DNA from: CAWBRT01 sp963791145
GTDB lineage: Bacteria; Acidobacteriota; Terriglobia; Terriglobales; Acidobacteriaceae
Assembly: GCA_963791145.1 (NCBI GenBank)
Contig: CAWBRT010000009.1
Location: forward strand, 316,955 to 380,954
Direction: 5' to 3'
Length of the DNA stretch: 64,000 nucleotides
Shown piece after piece: positions 7,968-17,404 of the stretch (within the stretch, counting starts at the first letter, position 1; the number at the start of each line of letters is the position of its first letter). The notes under the pieces were generated by a model. It saw only the letters and a program-made list of their open reading frames with translations, searched no databases and was not told the origin of the DNA. A program made the translations under genes and the position numbers.

Positions 7968-9245
7968 TCAGTGTCCCGCCGAGAACCTCTTCACGTTCAG
8001 CTGCATCTTCGGATTGATGGCCATAATGGCAAAGATGGCGCAGACGCACAGCATCGTCTCCTGGATCAATGCGGCCGTGCCCCAGCCGAACTTGTCGGCC
8101 AGCGCGCCCATCATGTAGCCGGCAAAAGCACCGGAGAGGAAGTGGGTTGAGGTGAACAGCCCCGTCGCCCGGCCGACTTTGTTCGGGCGCACGCTGCGCT
8201 GGAACAGCGCCAGGTGATTCACGTGGCAGGTGCTGCTATAGAAGAATCCCTGCAGGAAGGTCAGCAGGCATTGCATGCTGTAGGTGGTGACCACGTTGAA
8301 AATCAGGTAGAGAATGATGGCCTGGGCGCCCCAGGCGATCATGACCGCGCCCCGATTGGAGAAGCGGTCGCCGAGCCACCCGCCGAGCATGGGAAGCATG
8401 CAGCCGAAACCGTAGAAGCTGAACGCGGCTGCCGCCATGGCCGGCGCGTAATGAAGCTGCTTGACCAGGAAGCTGACATACAGCCCCATGTACCCGTAAC
8501 CCACCGTGCCCAGAACAAACACCGAAAATATCAACAGCTTGATATTGCGGTTGAAGAAATTTTCCGGGATGTGATCCACCACGATGGTTTTGTCTTGCGC
8601 CTGGGAGATCACCTTTTGTTCGCTGAAACTCCTGGGAATGATGAACCAGACGGCGGCGGCCATAACCAGGCCCAGCAGGCAGAAGACGACGAATGGATTC
8701 TTCCAGTTGCCCGCCGTCAGCGCCAGATGAACGCCCCAGCGCGGCCCGATCACGGTGCCGATACCATAACCAACGTTGATGCACCCTACTACGAACGCCT
8801 TGTGCTTGTAGAAGTAGCTGCCGGCGGCTACGTACAAGGCGGCGATCTGCATGCCCTCGCCCACGCCGGTGAGAGCGCGGTAAACGGCCATATCGGGGAC
8901 GGTGATGGCAATAACCGTCAGCGCCGTGGCCGCCGAGTAAATGATCATGCCGAGCGAGAGAACGGACTTGCGCGACCAGCGGTCCAGCAGGTAACCGGTC
9001 GGAAGGCCGGCAAAGCCGATTCCGAGATTAAAGATGGTCGCCAGAAAACCGCCGGTCTTCAACCCGTAGCCATAGTGTTTGCTGATCATCGGCAACAGGG
9101 TGGCGAAGATCGAACGATCCATGGCATTGGTGATATAGGCGGCGGAGAACAGCATGAGGCACATGACCGCCGGGGTCGTCGCCAGGCGTTTCAATTCCGA
9201 AGGCGCCGTCGCGGGGGCGGGTGCGGAAGTTCCAGTCGTTGACAT
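7968..9245 (-). CDS. MFS transporter
   Basis: 425 aa, twelve predicted hydrophobic helices. The MFS signature region between helices 2 and 3 reads GYLLDRWSRKSVLS, and PAVMCLMLFSAAYITNAMDR is the first helix. It lacks a signal peptide and has a polar central loop (about residues 205-225), typical of secondary carriers. The substrate is unknown. Divided from the M24 peptidase by 119 nt on the same strand, it could import a compound that the neighbouring enzymes handle. Confidence 0.88.
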   Translation of the reverse strand: MSTTGTSAPAPATAPSELKRLATTPAVMCLMLFSAAYITNAMDRSIFATLLPMISKHYGYGLKTGGFLATIFNLGIGFAGLPTGYLLDRWSRKSVLSLGMIIYSAATALTVIAITVPDMAVYRALTGVGEGMQIAALYVAAGSYFYKHKAFVVGCINVGYGIGTVIGPRWGVHLALTAGNWKNPFVVFCLLGLVMAAAVWFIIPRSFSEQKVISQAQDKTIVVDHIPENFFNRNIKLLIFSVFVLGTVGYGYMGLYVSFLVKQLHYAPAMAAAAFSFYGFGCMLPMLGGWLGDRFSNRGAVMIAWGAQAIILYLIFNVVTTYSMQCLLTFLQGFFYSSTCHVNHLALFQRSVRPNKVGRATGLFTSTHFLSGAFAGYMMGALADKFGWGTAALIQETMLCVCAIFAIMAINPKMQLNVKRFSAGH

Positions 9246-9364
9246 CTCCTGTGACCTCCTGAAGCGTTCTAGGATCTGGCTTCCGCGGGGAAGCCGGGCG
9301 AAACTCGAGTACCCACGCCGTGACCGCGAAAGCGGCTCCGGCTAGGGGCCTTCCGCGACTTGTC

Positions 9365-10599
9365 CTACCGTCCGGCCACGCCGACGAAAGCCTGCTCGCC
9401 GCGCGTCCTGCCGGTGGAAACATCCAGCGGATGGACGTCGCGCACCATCCGTTCGTCGAACGGGTACGGGGTGAAGATATCGGGCTCGCCTTCGGTGATC
9501 ACCACGCAATTCTCCAGGCGAACGCCGCCCACTCCGACCACTCCGGCGTACGGCTCGAGGTTGTACTGCATGCCGGGCTTCAGCACCATGGGAGCCTTGT
9601 TGGAGGCCGGGCTGAAGGCCGGCGGCTCCCAGGGATGCGTGCCGGAGCCATGGCCCAGGCTGTCGAGGACGTACGGATAGGCCGCGTTGAAGACGTCGGC
9701 GTTGGTGTTGCCCGGCCGCGACTTGTCGCAGGCGTTGAACAGCGCGTTATAGCAGTTCATGTGTACGTCGATCATTTCCTTGGTCGGCTTGATGTTGCCG
9801 CAGATCCAGGTGCGGGTCAGGTCGCCCCAGTAGCCGTTGAAGCAGGCGCCGATGTCGATGATCACCGGGTCGCCCATGCGGATCACGCGGTCGGAGGTGT
9901 AGCGCCGGTAAGGAGCGGTGTAGGGGCCGGAGCAGACGATGTTGGCGCACTGCGTCCACTCGCTGCCCAGCGACGTCATCACCTCCCACGCCTTGGCCAG
10001 CACCTCGCACTCCTTCACGCCCGGCCTGAGCATGCGGATGGCCGCGTCCATGGCCGCTTCCGTCATGACGTTGGCCATCTTGATGCAGTCGATCTCGTCC
10101 TGCGTCTTGATGATCTTCGCTTTGCCAAGGATGGCGTAGCCGTCGACGATCTCCGACTGCGGGAAGGCCTTGGCGAATTCCCTGGTCATCACCGGCGTCC
10201 ACAGGTCGACGCCGATCTTCTTTCCCTTCAAATCGCCCAGTTCTTCCTTCACCATGTCGGCGAACATCTGGATGCCGATGGACTCCCGGAAATTGGCGCG
10301 CGGCTTGATCTGCTTGGCCGTGAGCCAGGGCATTCTGGCTTTGACATGCTCGTGGTCCATGGAAAACAGGAAAGGCTCTCCGCTCTTGGGCAGAACTACC
10401 GTGGCGTTGCCGAGCTGCGCGCTGGGGTGCATGTGGGTTCTGAATGCCGTCAGATAGCGGGCGTCTTCGGTGCGGAATACGAACAGAACATCCGCTTCCG
10501 ACTCCGCCAGGGCCTTCTTCGCCTTGGCAGGCGCTCTCGGCGCAGGCGGTCGAAATTGATTCTCTCTTCCCAATCAACACCCATCATTCCTTTTGACAT
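9365..10599 (-). CDS. M24 family metallopeptidase, Xaa-Pro peptidase/creatinase-like (one frameshift)
   Basis: About 411 aa. The start is ATG 10599, preceded by GGAGAAGGAG; this N-terminus (MSKGMMGVDWEERINFDRL) lies in a different frame from the rest because one base is missing near 10530 (CTGCCAAG where CTGGCCAAG is expected). The creatinase-like N-terminal domain is followed by the pita-bread fold, with metal ligands Asp in DIGACFNG and YWGDLTRT, His in LGHGSGTHPW and Glu in NLEPYAG and RLENCVV. It probably cleaves a Xaa-Pro or C-N bond. The deletion looks like sequence error. Confidence 0.88.
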
Positions 10600-10929
10600 G
10601 AAATGCTCCTTCTCCTTTGCGAAATCGATCTTCAGATGTACCAGATCCCGGCAACCCACGCAGGGGCGGACGCCCTTTCACCCCGGCGCGCCATTAGCCA
10701 CCACTGTTCTGACATGGATATTTACTCCCTTGTGGATCGAGAAACCGCATGTTGACCAGCGATCCTGGGATTGATGATACGGGAGACCAGCCTGCTCAGC
10801 CCAAAAGGCTCAGCCGTCTCGCTCGCATTTCTTCGACTACGCAGGAATGCCGCTACTATAGCGTTCCTGAACGGCCCAGTCCATCACTTTCGCCGGGTGA
10901 ACCACTGAGTGTTGCCGCGCGAAACGGAC
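10600..10929. other. Intergenic region, no gene seen
   Basis: It carries the upstream region of the M24 gene and then G/C-rich sequence up to the Nudix gene end. A weak palindrome GGAATGCCGCTA...TAGCGTTCC lies at about 10849-10870. Open frames here are short and without recognisable domains. Confidence 0.35.
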
Positions 10930-11809
10930 CTAGCCCGAGGCCGAAATCAAGTATTCCTCGAAGACCAAACCGCTCACCCTGATCTGCTCTGGACGGACCT
11001 CCAGCAAATTCATGATCGGAAACTGCGCTCCGGGAACGGCGAAGCGTTCCAGCACCGCGGCCACCGGAATCACGCCTTCAACGCTGGCTACCTTGACGAC
11101 CGGACCGAAAATTCCCGCCAGCGCCGGAGCCTGCGTCAGCCACTGCTGCTGCGGTTGCTGGGGCGCGGGAGCTTGTTCCTGCCATCCGTGTTTCAGTTTC
11201 AGGCCATGGCGCGAGAAGAAAATCCAGCACCCGTGACGCCGCCTCAAAGCCCGGCTGCTCCAGCGGAGGCTGCTTGGGCAGCAGCCCAAGCCAGTCGGTG
11301 ATGAGCCGGTAGGTGAATCCCCACAACGGCGCCCCGTTGAGCTGGACGGCGGGAAAACGCATTTCGCTGGGCCGGCGCGGCACGCATAGCAGGCAATGGC
11401 GCGTGGGATCGAGCAGCAGCTGGCGCGGAATCCAGACCGCCTCCACCGCTTCGCGCGGATCCAAACGCGTGGGCAGCTCGCTTTCCACCTGGAAGACGAA
11501 CGGGGCTACCCACAGGTAAGGCCCCACCCTTCGCCTGGCCAGCACCGGCGGCAAAGCGGTTTGCATTTGCTCCGGGGCAAGCTGGATGCCGCACTCTTCT
11601 TCCAGTTCGCGCAGCGCGGTGCGCAGCAGGTCGGGATCCGCGGCATCGCGCCGGCCTCCGGGGAAAGACCAATGTCCCGACCAGGAATCGTCTTCCCGCT
11701 CCGAGCGCCGGATGAGCAAGACCGATCCCCGCCCTCTGTCACCCGAGAGCGCCGATGCACCGGCGCAGACGATCGCTACCGCTGCCGTTGGTTCCTTCGT
11801 TACCGCTAT
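10930..11809 (-). CDS. Nudix hydrolase (CoA pyrophosphatase-like), frameshifted
   Basis: The Nudix box is clear: GGRRDAADPDLLRTALREL followed by EEECG (about 11600-11640), preceded by LLIRRSEREDDSWSGHWSFPGG. These enzymes hydrolyse nucleoside diphosphate derivatives; the layout resembles CoA-pyrophosphatase types. An indel near 11215 moves the frame from EAASRVLDFLL to RHGLKLKHGWQ, and the C-terminal part then runs to 10930. The 5' end is unclear: the frame (with a good first strand TAAVAIVCAG) is open to a TGA at 11810-11812 with no ATG/GTG/TTG before TTG 11719, so a second error near the start is likely. Confidence 0.75.
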
Positions 11810-11962
11810 TCATGAGCTAGTCCATTATCGTAGATCAGGGCTGTCATGAACAGCCTCGCCGGTTCGGCAAGCGTAGGCCCTGCCGCCCTCGGCTGGGCAG
11901 TGGCCGCAAGCAACTCTGATAAAATTCCGCTGTTCGAAGCGAATCAATCGCAGAGGGCGCCA

Positions 11963-13006
11963 ATGAGAGCGATGCTGCTGCATGAGCTGGGCGGCCCGGT
12001 GACGCTGGCCGAGGTCGCAGAACCGCGGGTCGGTCCCGCCGACGCCAAGATTCGGGTGCGGGCGGCAGGCGTGGGGCTGACGATCCTGATCATGAAGAGC
12101 ACGCCGGGCCTGGTGACCAGCTACCCCAGGATTCTCGGCCACGAAGTTACGGGCGAGGTCGTCGAGCTGGGCAGCGAGGTGCGCCACCTCAAGCTCGGAG
12201 ACCGCGTCATCTGCCATTTTTATCTCACCTGCGGAGCCTGCAAGTACTGCCGCAGCGCCCGCGAGACGCTGTGCGAAAACTGGCGCGGCTACGTCGGCAT
12301 GGCCCACGATGGCGGTTACGCGGAGTACATGAGCGTTCCGGCGCGTGAATCTCTGCCGCATTCCGGAGGAGATTCCTTACGCGCATGCGGCAATCATCTC
12401 CGACGCTATTGCCACCCCCTGCATGCCTGCCGGGCGGAAGCCAGGATCGGGCCCGGCGATGACGTGCTGGTGCTTGGCGCCGGCGGCGGAGTGGGAATCC
12501 ATGCCGTGCAAATGGCCAAGCTCTGCGGCGGCCGCGTGCTCGCCGCCGACCTCTCGGCGGAAAAGCTCGAATGCGCCAAGTCCCTGGGAGCCGACGAGAA
12601 CATCGATTGCAAGAGCCAGAACCTTGTCCAGCAGGTGGAAAGGCTGACCGATGGCCGCGGCGTGGATGCGGTGCTCGATTTCGTGGCTTCGGCGCAAACC
12701 CTGGAATCGGGAATGGAGAGTCTGGCGCCGGGCGGTAAGCTGGTCGTGCTCGGATTTCGGCCGCCCAGCGTCTTCAAGGTTGATCCTACGTTTCGTGTCG
12801 ATCCCACGGTCGTGCTGGCCAAGGGCCTGGAGATACACGGATCGAGATACGTGACCATGGCGGAGCTGCTGGATGCGGCCAAGCTCGTGCAGCAGGGAAA
12901 AATCAAGCCCGTGGTCTCGCGGACCTTTCCCCTGGAAGAGGCGGAGCTGGCGCACAGCCTGATTCAGAACAACCAGATTCCCGGCCGGGCCGCGTTGATC
13001 ATTTAG
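11963..13006 (+). CDS. Alcohol dehydrogenase catalytic domain protein (two compensating indels)
   Basis: 347 aa MDR enzyme. ATG 11963 follows AGAGGG by about 7 nt. The structural zinc loop CGACKYCRSARETLC and GHEVTGE are present, but the usual catalytic Cys segment GxCGTD reads GVGLTIL, so a catalytic zinc ligand seems missing. The nucleotide-binding stretch is VLVLGAGGGVGIHAVQMAK. Between about 12346 and 12415 the frame is shifted: the alternative frame reads NLCRIPEEIPYAHAAIISD, the expected sequence. An extra T and a missing C (in a C run) restore it. Substrate unknown. Confidence 0.82.
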   Translation: MRAMLLHELGGPVTLAEVAEPRVGPADAKIRVRAAGVGLTILIMKSTPGLVTSYPRILGHEVTGEVVELGSEVRHLKLGDRVICHFYLTCGACKYCRSARETLCENWRGYVGMAHDGGYAEYMSVPARESLPHSGGDSLRACGNHLRRYCHPLHACRAEARIGPGDDVLVLGAGGGVGIHAVQMAKLCGGRVLAADLSAEKLECAKSLGADENIDCKSQNLVQQVERLTDGRGVDAVLDFVASAQTLESGMESLAPGGKLVVLGFRPPSVFKVDPTFRVDPTVVLAKGLEIHGSRYVTMAELLDAAKLVQQGKIKPVVSRTFPLEEAELAHSLIQNNQIPGRAALII

Positions 13007-13322
13007 TGTCCCCATCGGGGATGGTGGAAACCCCTCGCCTTTAGGCGAAGTAAATTGAGCGATATGGCCGTTGGTTTTGCGGCCATGAGCCAAGCAGTTC
13101 TTTGTCACGCACACCTTTCAGTCGTCTTCGAGACGACAGCAAAGGTGGTAATGGAATCGACGACGGCACCGCCGTTTATGCATTTAAGAACCAACGAACC
13201 CCTCGGCTTCAAGCCGAGGGTCGTTCAGTTTCGAGTTGCAGGTTTCGAGTTTCGAGACGGTTCAAGCTTGAAACTTGTGACTCGAAACTTGAAACTATAG
13301 AAGCTCAACCCTGGAGGAGGCG
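13007..13322. other. Intergenic region rich in small palindromes
   Basis: No gene. It holds CCCCTCG/CGAGGG-type hairpins, for example CCCTCGGCTTCAAGCCGAGGG at about 13200-13221, and a degenerate array of GTTTCGAG/CTCGAAAC and CTTGAAAC units at 13228-13298 that can fold back on itself. Just downstream is the ribosome site CTGGAGGAGG of the cupin gene. Confidence 0.5.
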
Positions 13323-13688
13323 ATGAAACTGTTCAAATCTGGAGAGTACGTAGAGATGAAGAATCCCATGGGCGATCAGCCGTACCGGCCGGAGATTCTC
13401 ACCGCCGAGCATGGGGCCAAGACCCTGGGCGGAATGTTTGGATTACTTACCGCGGGCAGCCAGGTGCCGTATCACTCGCACGTACGGCGCGAGTCGGTCA
13501 TCATCGTCATCAGCGGCGAGGCCATTGAGGTGATCGAGGGCAAGGAAATCCCGATCAAGGCCGGCGACGTGCTCTTCATCCCGGCGGGAGAGAAGCACAA
13601 TACGATCAACCGCTCCAGCAGGGATTTCCGTTATCTCGAGTTCTTTACCAGTCCGCCCCTGACGAACGACTTCGTGGAAGAAAAGTAG
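13323..13688 (+). CDS. Cupin domain-containing protein
   Basis: 121 aa single cupin barrel. The two motifs are visible: YHSHVRRESVIIVISGEA (metal-binding His and Glu) and IPAGEKHNTINRSS. A strong ribosome site, GGAGGAGG, precedes ATG 13323. Small cupins of this form bind a divalent metal and may be isomerases, dioxygenases or sensors; nothing here decides. serS begins 14 nt downstream, so the two are probably co-transcribed. Confidence 0.85.
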   Translation: MKLFKSGEYVEMKNPMGDQPYRPEILTAEHGAKTLGGMFGLLTAGSQVPYHSHVRRESVIIVISGEAIEVIEGKEIPIKAGDVLFIPAGEKHNTINRSSRDFRYLEFFTSPPLTNDFVEEK

Positions 13689-13702
13689 CGGGATAGAGTC
13701 CA

Positions 13703-14998
13703 ATGCTTGATCTGGCATTTGTGCGTGAACATCTGAGCCTGCTGGAGGAGAAGCTGCGGCAGCGCGGCATGAATCCGCAGGAGGTCCTGGGAGATTTCAG
13801 CGAAATCGACCGCCAGCGGCGCGCGGTAATTACCGAGCTGGAAGAGCTGAAGCGGCGACGCAACGAGCTGGCCGAGCAGGTGGCGCAACTGAAGCGGGCC
13901 AAGCAGGAAGCCACCACCCAGATCGATGAGACCAGAAAACTGCGTGAGCAGATTCCGCCGCTGGAGAAGCAGGCCGAGGAGGCGGACGCGCGGCTGCGCT
14001 CCATCCTGACCACCATCCCTAATATTCCGCACGAAACGGTTCCGGTCGGGAAAGACGAGCACGACAACAAGGAGGTCAAGCGCTGGGGCGAGCCTCCGCA
14101 GTTCGCCTTCAAGCCCAAGCCGCATTGGGAGCTGGGCGAAGCCCTCGGCGCGCTCGACCTGGAACGCGCGGCCAAGCTCACCGGCGCCCGTTTCGCCCTC
14201 TATTGGGACCTGGGCGCCAAGCTGGAACGCGCGCTGATGAACTTCATGCTCGACCTGCACACCCGCGAGCATGGCTACACCGAAGTACTGCCGCCCTACC
14301 TGGTCAACTCCGAGTCCATGTACGGCACCGGCCAGCTGCCCAAGTTCGCCGCCGACCTGTTCAAGCGTTCCGCAGGGCGAGCGCGATCTGTAGCTGATCC
14401 CCACCGCCGAGGTGCCGGTCACCAACATCTATCGCGACGAGATCCTTGAGACCTCGCGGCTGCCGGTCTCGCTGACGCGCCTTCACCCCGTGCTTCCGCA
14501 GCGAAGCCGGCATCTACGGCAAGGACGTCCGGGGCATCATCCGCCAGCACCAGTTCCAGAAAGTGGAGCTGGTGAAGTTCACGCGCCCCGGAGCAGTCCT
14601 ACGAGGAGCACGAGAAGCTGACGCGCGACGCCGAGACCGTGCTGGAGCGGCTGGGGCTGCCCTATCGCCGCGTGCTGCTGTGCACGGCGACATGGGCTTC
14701 TCCAGCCGCCAAGACCTACGACCTGGAAGTCTGGCTGCCGGGCCAGCAGGTCTTCCGCGAGATCTCCTCGTGCTCGAACTTCGAGGCTTTCCAGGCGCGG
14801 CGGGCCAACATCCGCTACCGCCCGGAGGGCAAGCAAGGAACCGATTCGTGCACACCCTGAACGGCAGCGGCCTGGCGATCGGCCGCACCTGGGTGGCGAT
14901 CGTGGAGAACTACCAGCAGGCCGACGGCAGCGTGCTGCATCCCCGAGGCGCTGCAGCCCTACATGGGAACGGACCGGATTACGGCGAAAAAGTTCTAG
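13703..14998 (+). pseudogene. serS: Serine--tRNA ligase, heavily frameshifted
   Basis: Seryl-tRNA synthetase. Codons 1-220 are intact: the N-terminal antiparallel coiled-coil arm (about residues 27-100) and the start of the class II core (motif 1 region near FMLDLHTREHGYTEVLPP). From about 14366 the frame breaks repeatedly. The expected protein continues in pieces: IPTAEVPVTNIYRDE, GIYGKDVRGIIRQHQFQKVE (motif 2), EISSCSNFEAFQARR, HTLNGSGLAIGRTW (motif 3) and PYMGTDRITAKKF-stop at 14998. I count about seven indels and one TGG-to-TAG change in some 600 bases. As serS is essential, either this stretch is badly sequenced or another copy exists. Confidence 0.88.
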
Positions 14999-15008
14999 CA
15001 GCGTGGGT

Positions 15009-15045
15009 GCCCCACCTTCGCGGAGCGCAGCGGAGCTAAGGTGGG
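15009..15045. repeat. CCCCACCTT hairpin repeat
   Basis: CCCACCTT pairs with AAGGTGGG around GCGGAGCGCAGCGG. Just downstream of serS. A half copy, CCCCACCTTCGGCGCGCAGCG, is at 7660-7680. Same general family as the other CCCCAC hairpins. Confidence 0.5.
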
Positions 15046-15190
15046 AATGAACAGTTCGGGCCGAGTGGACGGCTAGCGAAGGGTCCGCAGTTGTGTTGAC
15101 CGGCTGAGAAGTCCGGGGGCGCTTTTTATCAGGACACGGCATTAGCCGTGCCGCCAGCACAGGTCAGATTCGCGATTGCGGCTGCGCCTC

Positions 15191-16135
15191 TTACATCCTG
15201 TCGAACTTCATCTTTCCTCTCGCCCGCAGCTCCGCAGGCAGCAGGGCGGCATAGATGGTCTCATTCACCGGGGTCGCGACGCCGTATTTCTGGCCGATGC
15301 GGACCACGGCCCCTACCAGCGAATCCAGCTCCGAAGGTCGTCCCTCGAGCAGGTCGCGCTGCATCGAAGTAGTGCCGGCCGGCGGCATTTCGTCGATCAC
15401 CTTCATCGTGTCATTCACCGCCGTCTCCGGCATTTTGACGCCGCTGGCCTTGGCCAGTTGATCCATCTCCACGATGGAGCGGCGCAGAATCTCCCGCGTA
15501 GGCGGAGTCTCGCGCAGCACGCCCACCGCGGCCCGGCTGACGCTGCCGACGCCGCTGACCGCGGTGATGAAATACATTTTCATCCACAACCGCACGTGGA
15601 CATCGCCGGGATTACTGGCTTTGATCCCCGCTTTGGTGAGCAAGGTCTTGAGGCTCTCGGTCCGGGGCGTATGCGAGTTGTCGCGTTCGCCGAAGGTGAT
15701 GAACGGATCCAGGCCGAAGTGCTTGATGTATCCCGGCTCGACCACCTTGCTCATCAGCCCGCAGATTCCCACCAGCACGCGCTTATCGCCCGCGAACTGC
15801 GCCAGTTGCTCGGTGGCCTCAACGCCGTTCTCCATAGGAAGCACGATGGTCTCGGGACCGAGCAGCGGCCGCACGGTTGAGGCAAGTTCCGGAACTTGCC
15901 ACGCTTTGACGCAGACCAGGACCAGGTCCACAGGTCCGACCTCAGCCGCATTCTCCGCGACGTTGACTTTGGGCAGCGTGAAGTCGCCTTTCGTGCTGTC
16001 CACCCGCAACCCGCGCTCGCGCATAGCGGCCAGCGTCTTGCCATGCGCGAGAAAGTAGACGTCTTCACCGGCCTGCGCCAGCCTGCCGCCAAAATAACCG
16101 CCTACGGCTCCCGGTCCAATCACCGCGATTCGCAT
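15191..16135 (-). CDS. panE: Ketopantoate reductase family protein (ApbA/PanE)
   Basis: 314 aa. It opens with the Rossmann NADP-binding motif MRIAVIGPGAVGGYFGGRL. The catalytic Lys of the family lies in VRLWMKMYFITAVSG (about residues 185-195), and the C-terminal helical domain has the Ser/Asp substrate region SMQRDLLEGRPSELD. Ketopantoate reductase makes pantoate for coenzyme A, but many paralogues act on other 2-keto acids, so the symbol is provisional. Convergent with serS and divergent from the ABC ATPase. Confidence 0.85.
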   Translation of the reverse strand: MRIAVIGPGAVGGYFGGRLAQAGEDVYFLAHGKTLAAMRERGLRVDSTKGDFTLPKVNVAENAAEVGPVDLVLVCVKAWQVPELASTVRPLLGPETIVLPMENGVEATEQLAQFAGDKRVLVGICGLMSKVVEPGYIKHFGLDPFITFGERDNSHTPRTESLKTLLTKAGIKASNPGDVHVRLWMKMYFITAVSGVGSVSRAAVGVLRETPPTREILRRSIVEMDQLAKASGVKMPETAVNDTMKVIDEMPPAGTTSMQRDLLEGRPSELDSLVGAVVRIGQKYGVATPVNETIYAALLPAELRARGKMKFDRM

Positions 16136-16432
16136 GCTTTCTCCCCCTCGATGAGATCGGTTACTACTCTAATTGATAGCCCGCGGAAGTAGTCAATGCT
16201 TTGTAATTCCACCCCACCAGACGAAACCATGTGCTCTTTTGAGAGGCAACGAAAGCCTGCCAAGCCGTGTTTTTGAAAGCCAAATGTTTGCTGGGCGCGA
16301 CTGGTGGGGGCCCCGGACGTGGGGCCGCTCGACAATTGAAAGTGAAACACCTGGCGACCGGCGATTCTGTTCCGTCCCGCAGGGCCGCCAGATTACAATG
16401 AAAACAACGCTCATCGGAAAGATTCTCGTACC
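16136..16432. other. Intergenic region between divergent genes
   Basis: No supported gene. It must hold promoters for the PanE-like gene (minus) and the ABC ATPase (plus). A 12-codon frame, ATG 16398 to TGA 16436, overlaps the TTG start of the ATPase but has no convincing ribosome site. Confidence 0.35.
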
Positions 16433-17284
16433 TTGAAAAAAGACGCTCCCGCATCCCGACCCAAAACCTCCAGCCGTACTCCGCGTAAGAACCCAAGCCA
16501 GGACGCTCCGGCCATCATTGAAATGCGACAGGTTTCCGTGGCCCGCGGCGCGGAGGTCGTGCTGCACGACCTCAACCTGCGCGTCGAAGCCGGCGAGCAC
16601 GTCGCCATCATGGGCCCCAACGGTTCGGGCAAATCGACGCTGATCAAGACCTTCACCCGCGAGCTCTATCCCATTCAGCAGGAAGGCTCCTACATGAGCC
16701 TGTTCGGGCGGGAGGGCTGGGACGTCTCCGAGCTGCGCTCCATGCTCGGCATCGTCAACAACGAGATGACCCCGTTTCACGCGCGTCCCATCACCGGGCG
16801 CGACGCTGTGCTCTCCGGCTTCTTCAGCAGCATCGGCCTGTGGCGGCACCAGAAGATCAAGCCGGAGATGCGCGAGAAAACCAGGGAGCTGATGGCGTGG
16901 CTTGAGATCTCGCACATGGCCGACCGCATCGTGAACGAAATGTCATCGGGCGAGTTGCGGCGCGTGATGATCGCCCGCGCCCTGGTTCATGACGCCCGCG
17001 CCCTGCTGCTCGACGAGCCCAGCAACAGCCTCGACGTCGCCGCGCAGATCGAGCTGCGCCAGACCCTGAGCAAGCTGGCGAAATCCGGCATCGCGCTGCT
17101 GATGATCACGCACCACCTGCCTGACGTCATTCCCGATATCGAGCGGGTTATTTTCCTGCGCGAAGGCCGCATCGTGGGCGACGGCCCCAAGAGCAAGCTG
17201 CTGACCCCCGCCGGCCTCAGCAAGCTCTTCGGCTGCCCCATCAAGGTAATCAAACAGGACGGGTACTATCATCTGGTGTCATAA
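16433..17284 (+). CDS. ABC transporter ATP-binding protein
   Basis: 283 aa. Walker A GPNGSGKST (about residues 62-70), signature MSSGELRR, Walker B ALLLDEPSNSLD and switch ITHH are all present, so it should hydrolyse ATP. The N-terminal 28 residues are basic and Ser/Pro-rich. It resembles the stand-alone ModF/YlmA-like ATPases, and no permease or binding protein adjoins it. The start TTG 16433 is the first possible in frame; the ribosome site is weak. Confidence 0.85.
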   Translation: MKKDAPASRPKTSSRTPRKNPSQDAPAIIEMRQVSVARGAEVVLHDLNLRVEAGEHVAIMGPNGSGKSTLIKTFTRELYPIQQEGSYMSLFGREGWDVSELRSMLGIVNNEMTPFHARPITGRDAVLSGFFSSIGLWRHQKIKPEMREKTRELMAWLEISHMADRIVNEMSSGELRRVMIARALVHDARALLLDEPSNSLDVAAQIELRQTLSKLAKSGIALLMITHHLPDVIPDIERVIFLREGRIVGDGPKSKLLTPAGLSKLFGCPIKVIKQDGYYHLVS

Positions 17285-17310
17285 AGGCATTTCAGATTTT
17301 TGATTTGTTG

Positions 17311-17395
17311 ATTTCAGATTGAACAACAAAGCCTCCGGGCAAGTAGCGCACTTAGCTCCCGGAGCTTTTCCAATCTGCAATCTTCAATCTGAAAT
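17311..17395. terminator. Nested hairpin between convergent genes
   Basis: ATTTCAGATTGAA (17311-17323) pairs exactly with TTCAATCTGAAAT (17383-17395). Inside, CTCCGGG (17333-17339) pairs with CCCGGAG (17358-17364), followed by CTTTTC. It separates the ABC ATPase from the convergent dehydrogenase and probably ends transcription from one or both. Confidence 0.5.
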
Positions 17396-17404
17396 CTGCA
17401 ATGG

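Noticed and set aside
8214..9242. Long plus-strand frame opposite the MFS gene at 7968
   Set aside because: Composition rich in His, Gly, Arg and Asp; the opposite strand has clear transmembrane helices.
14390..14396. In-frame TAG in serS at a Trp position, possible recoding
   Set aside because: It lies in a cluster of indels and no suppressor or recoding element is visible; misread TGG is simpler.
16398..16436. 12-codon frame overlapping the ABC ATPase start, possible leader peptide
   Set aside because: No ribosome site and no attenuator-like structure or residue run; chance overlap likely.
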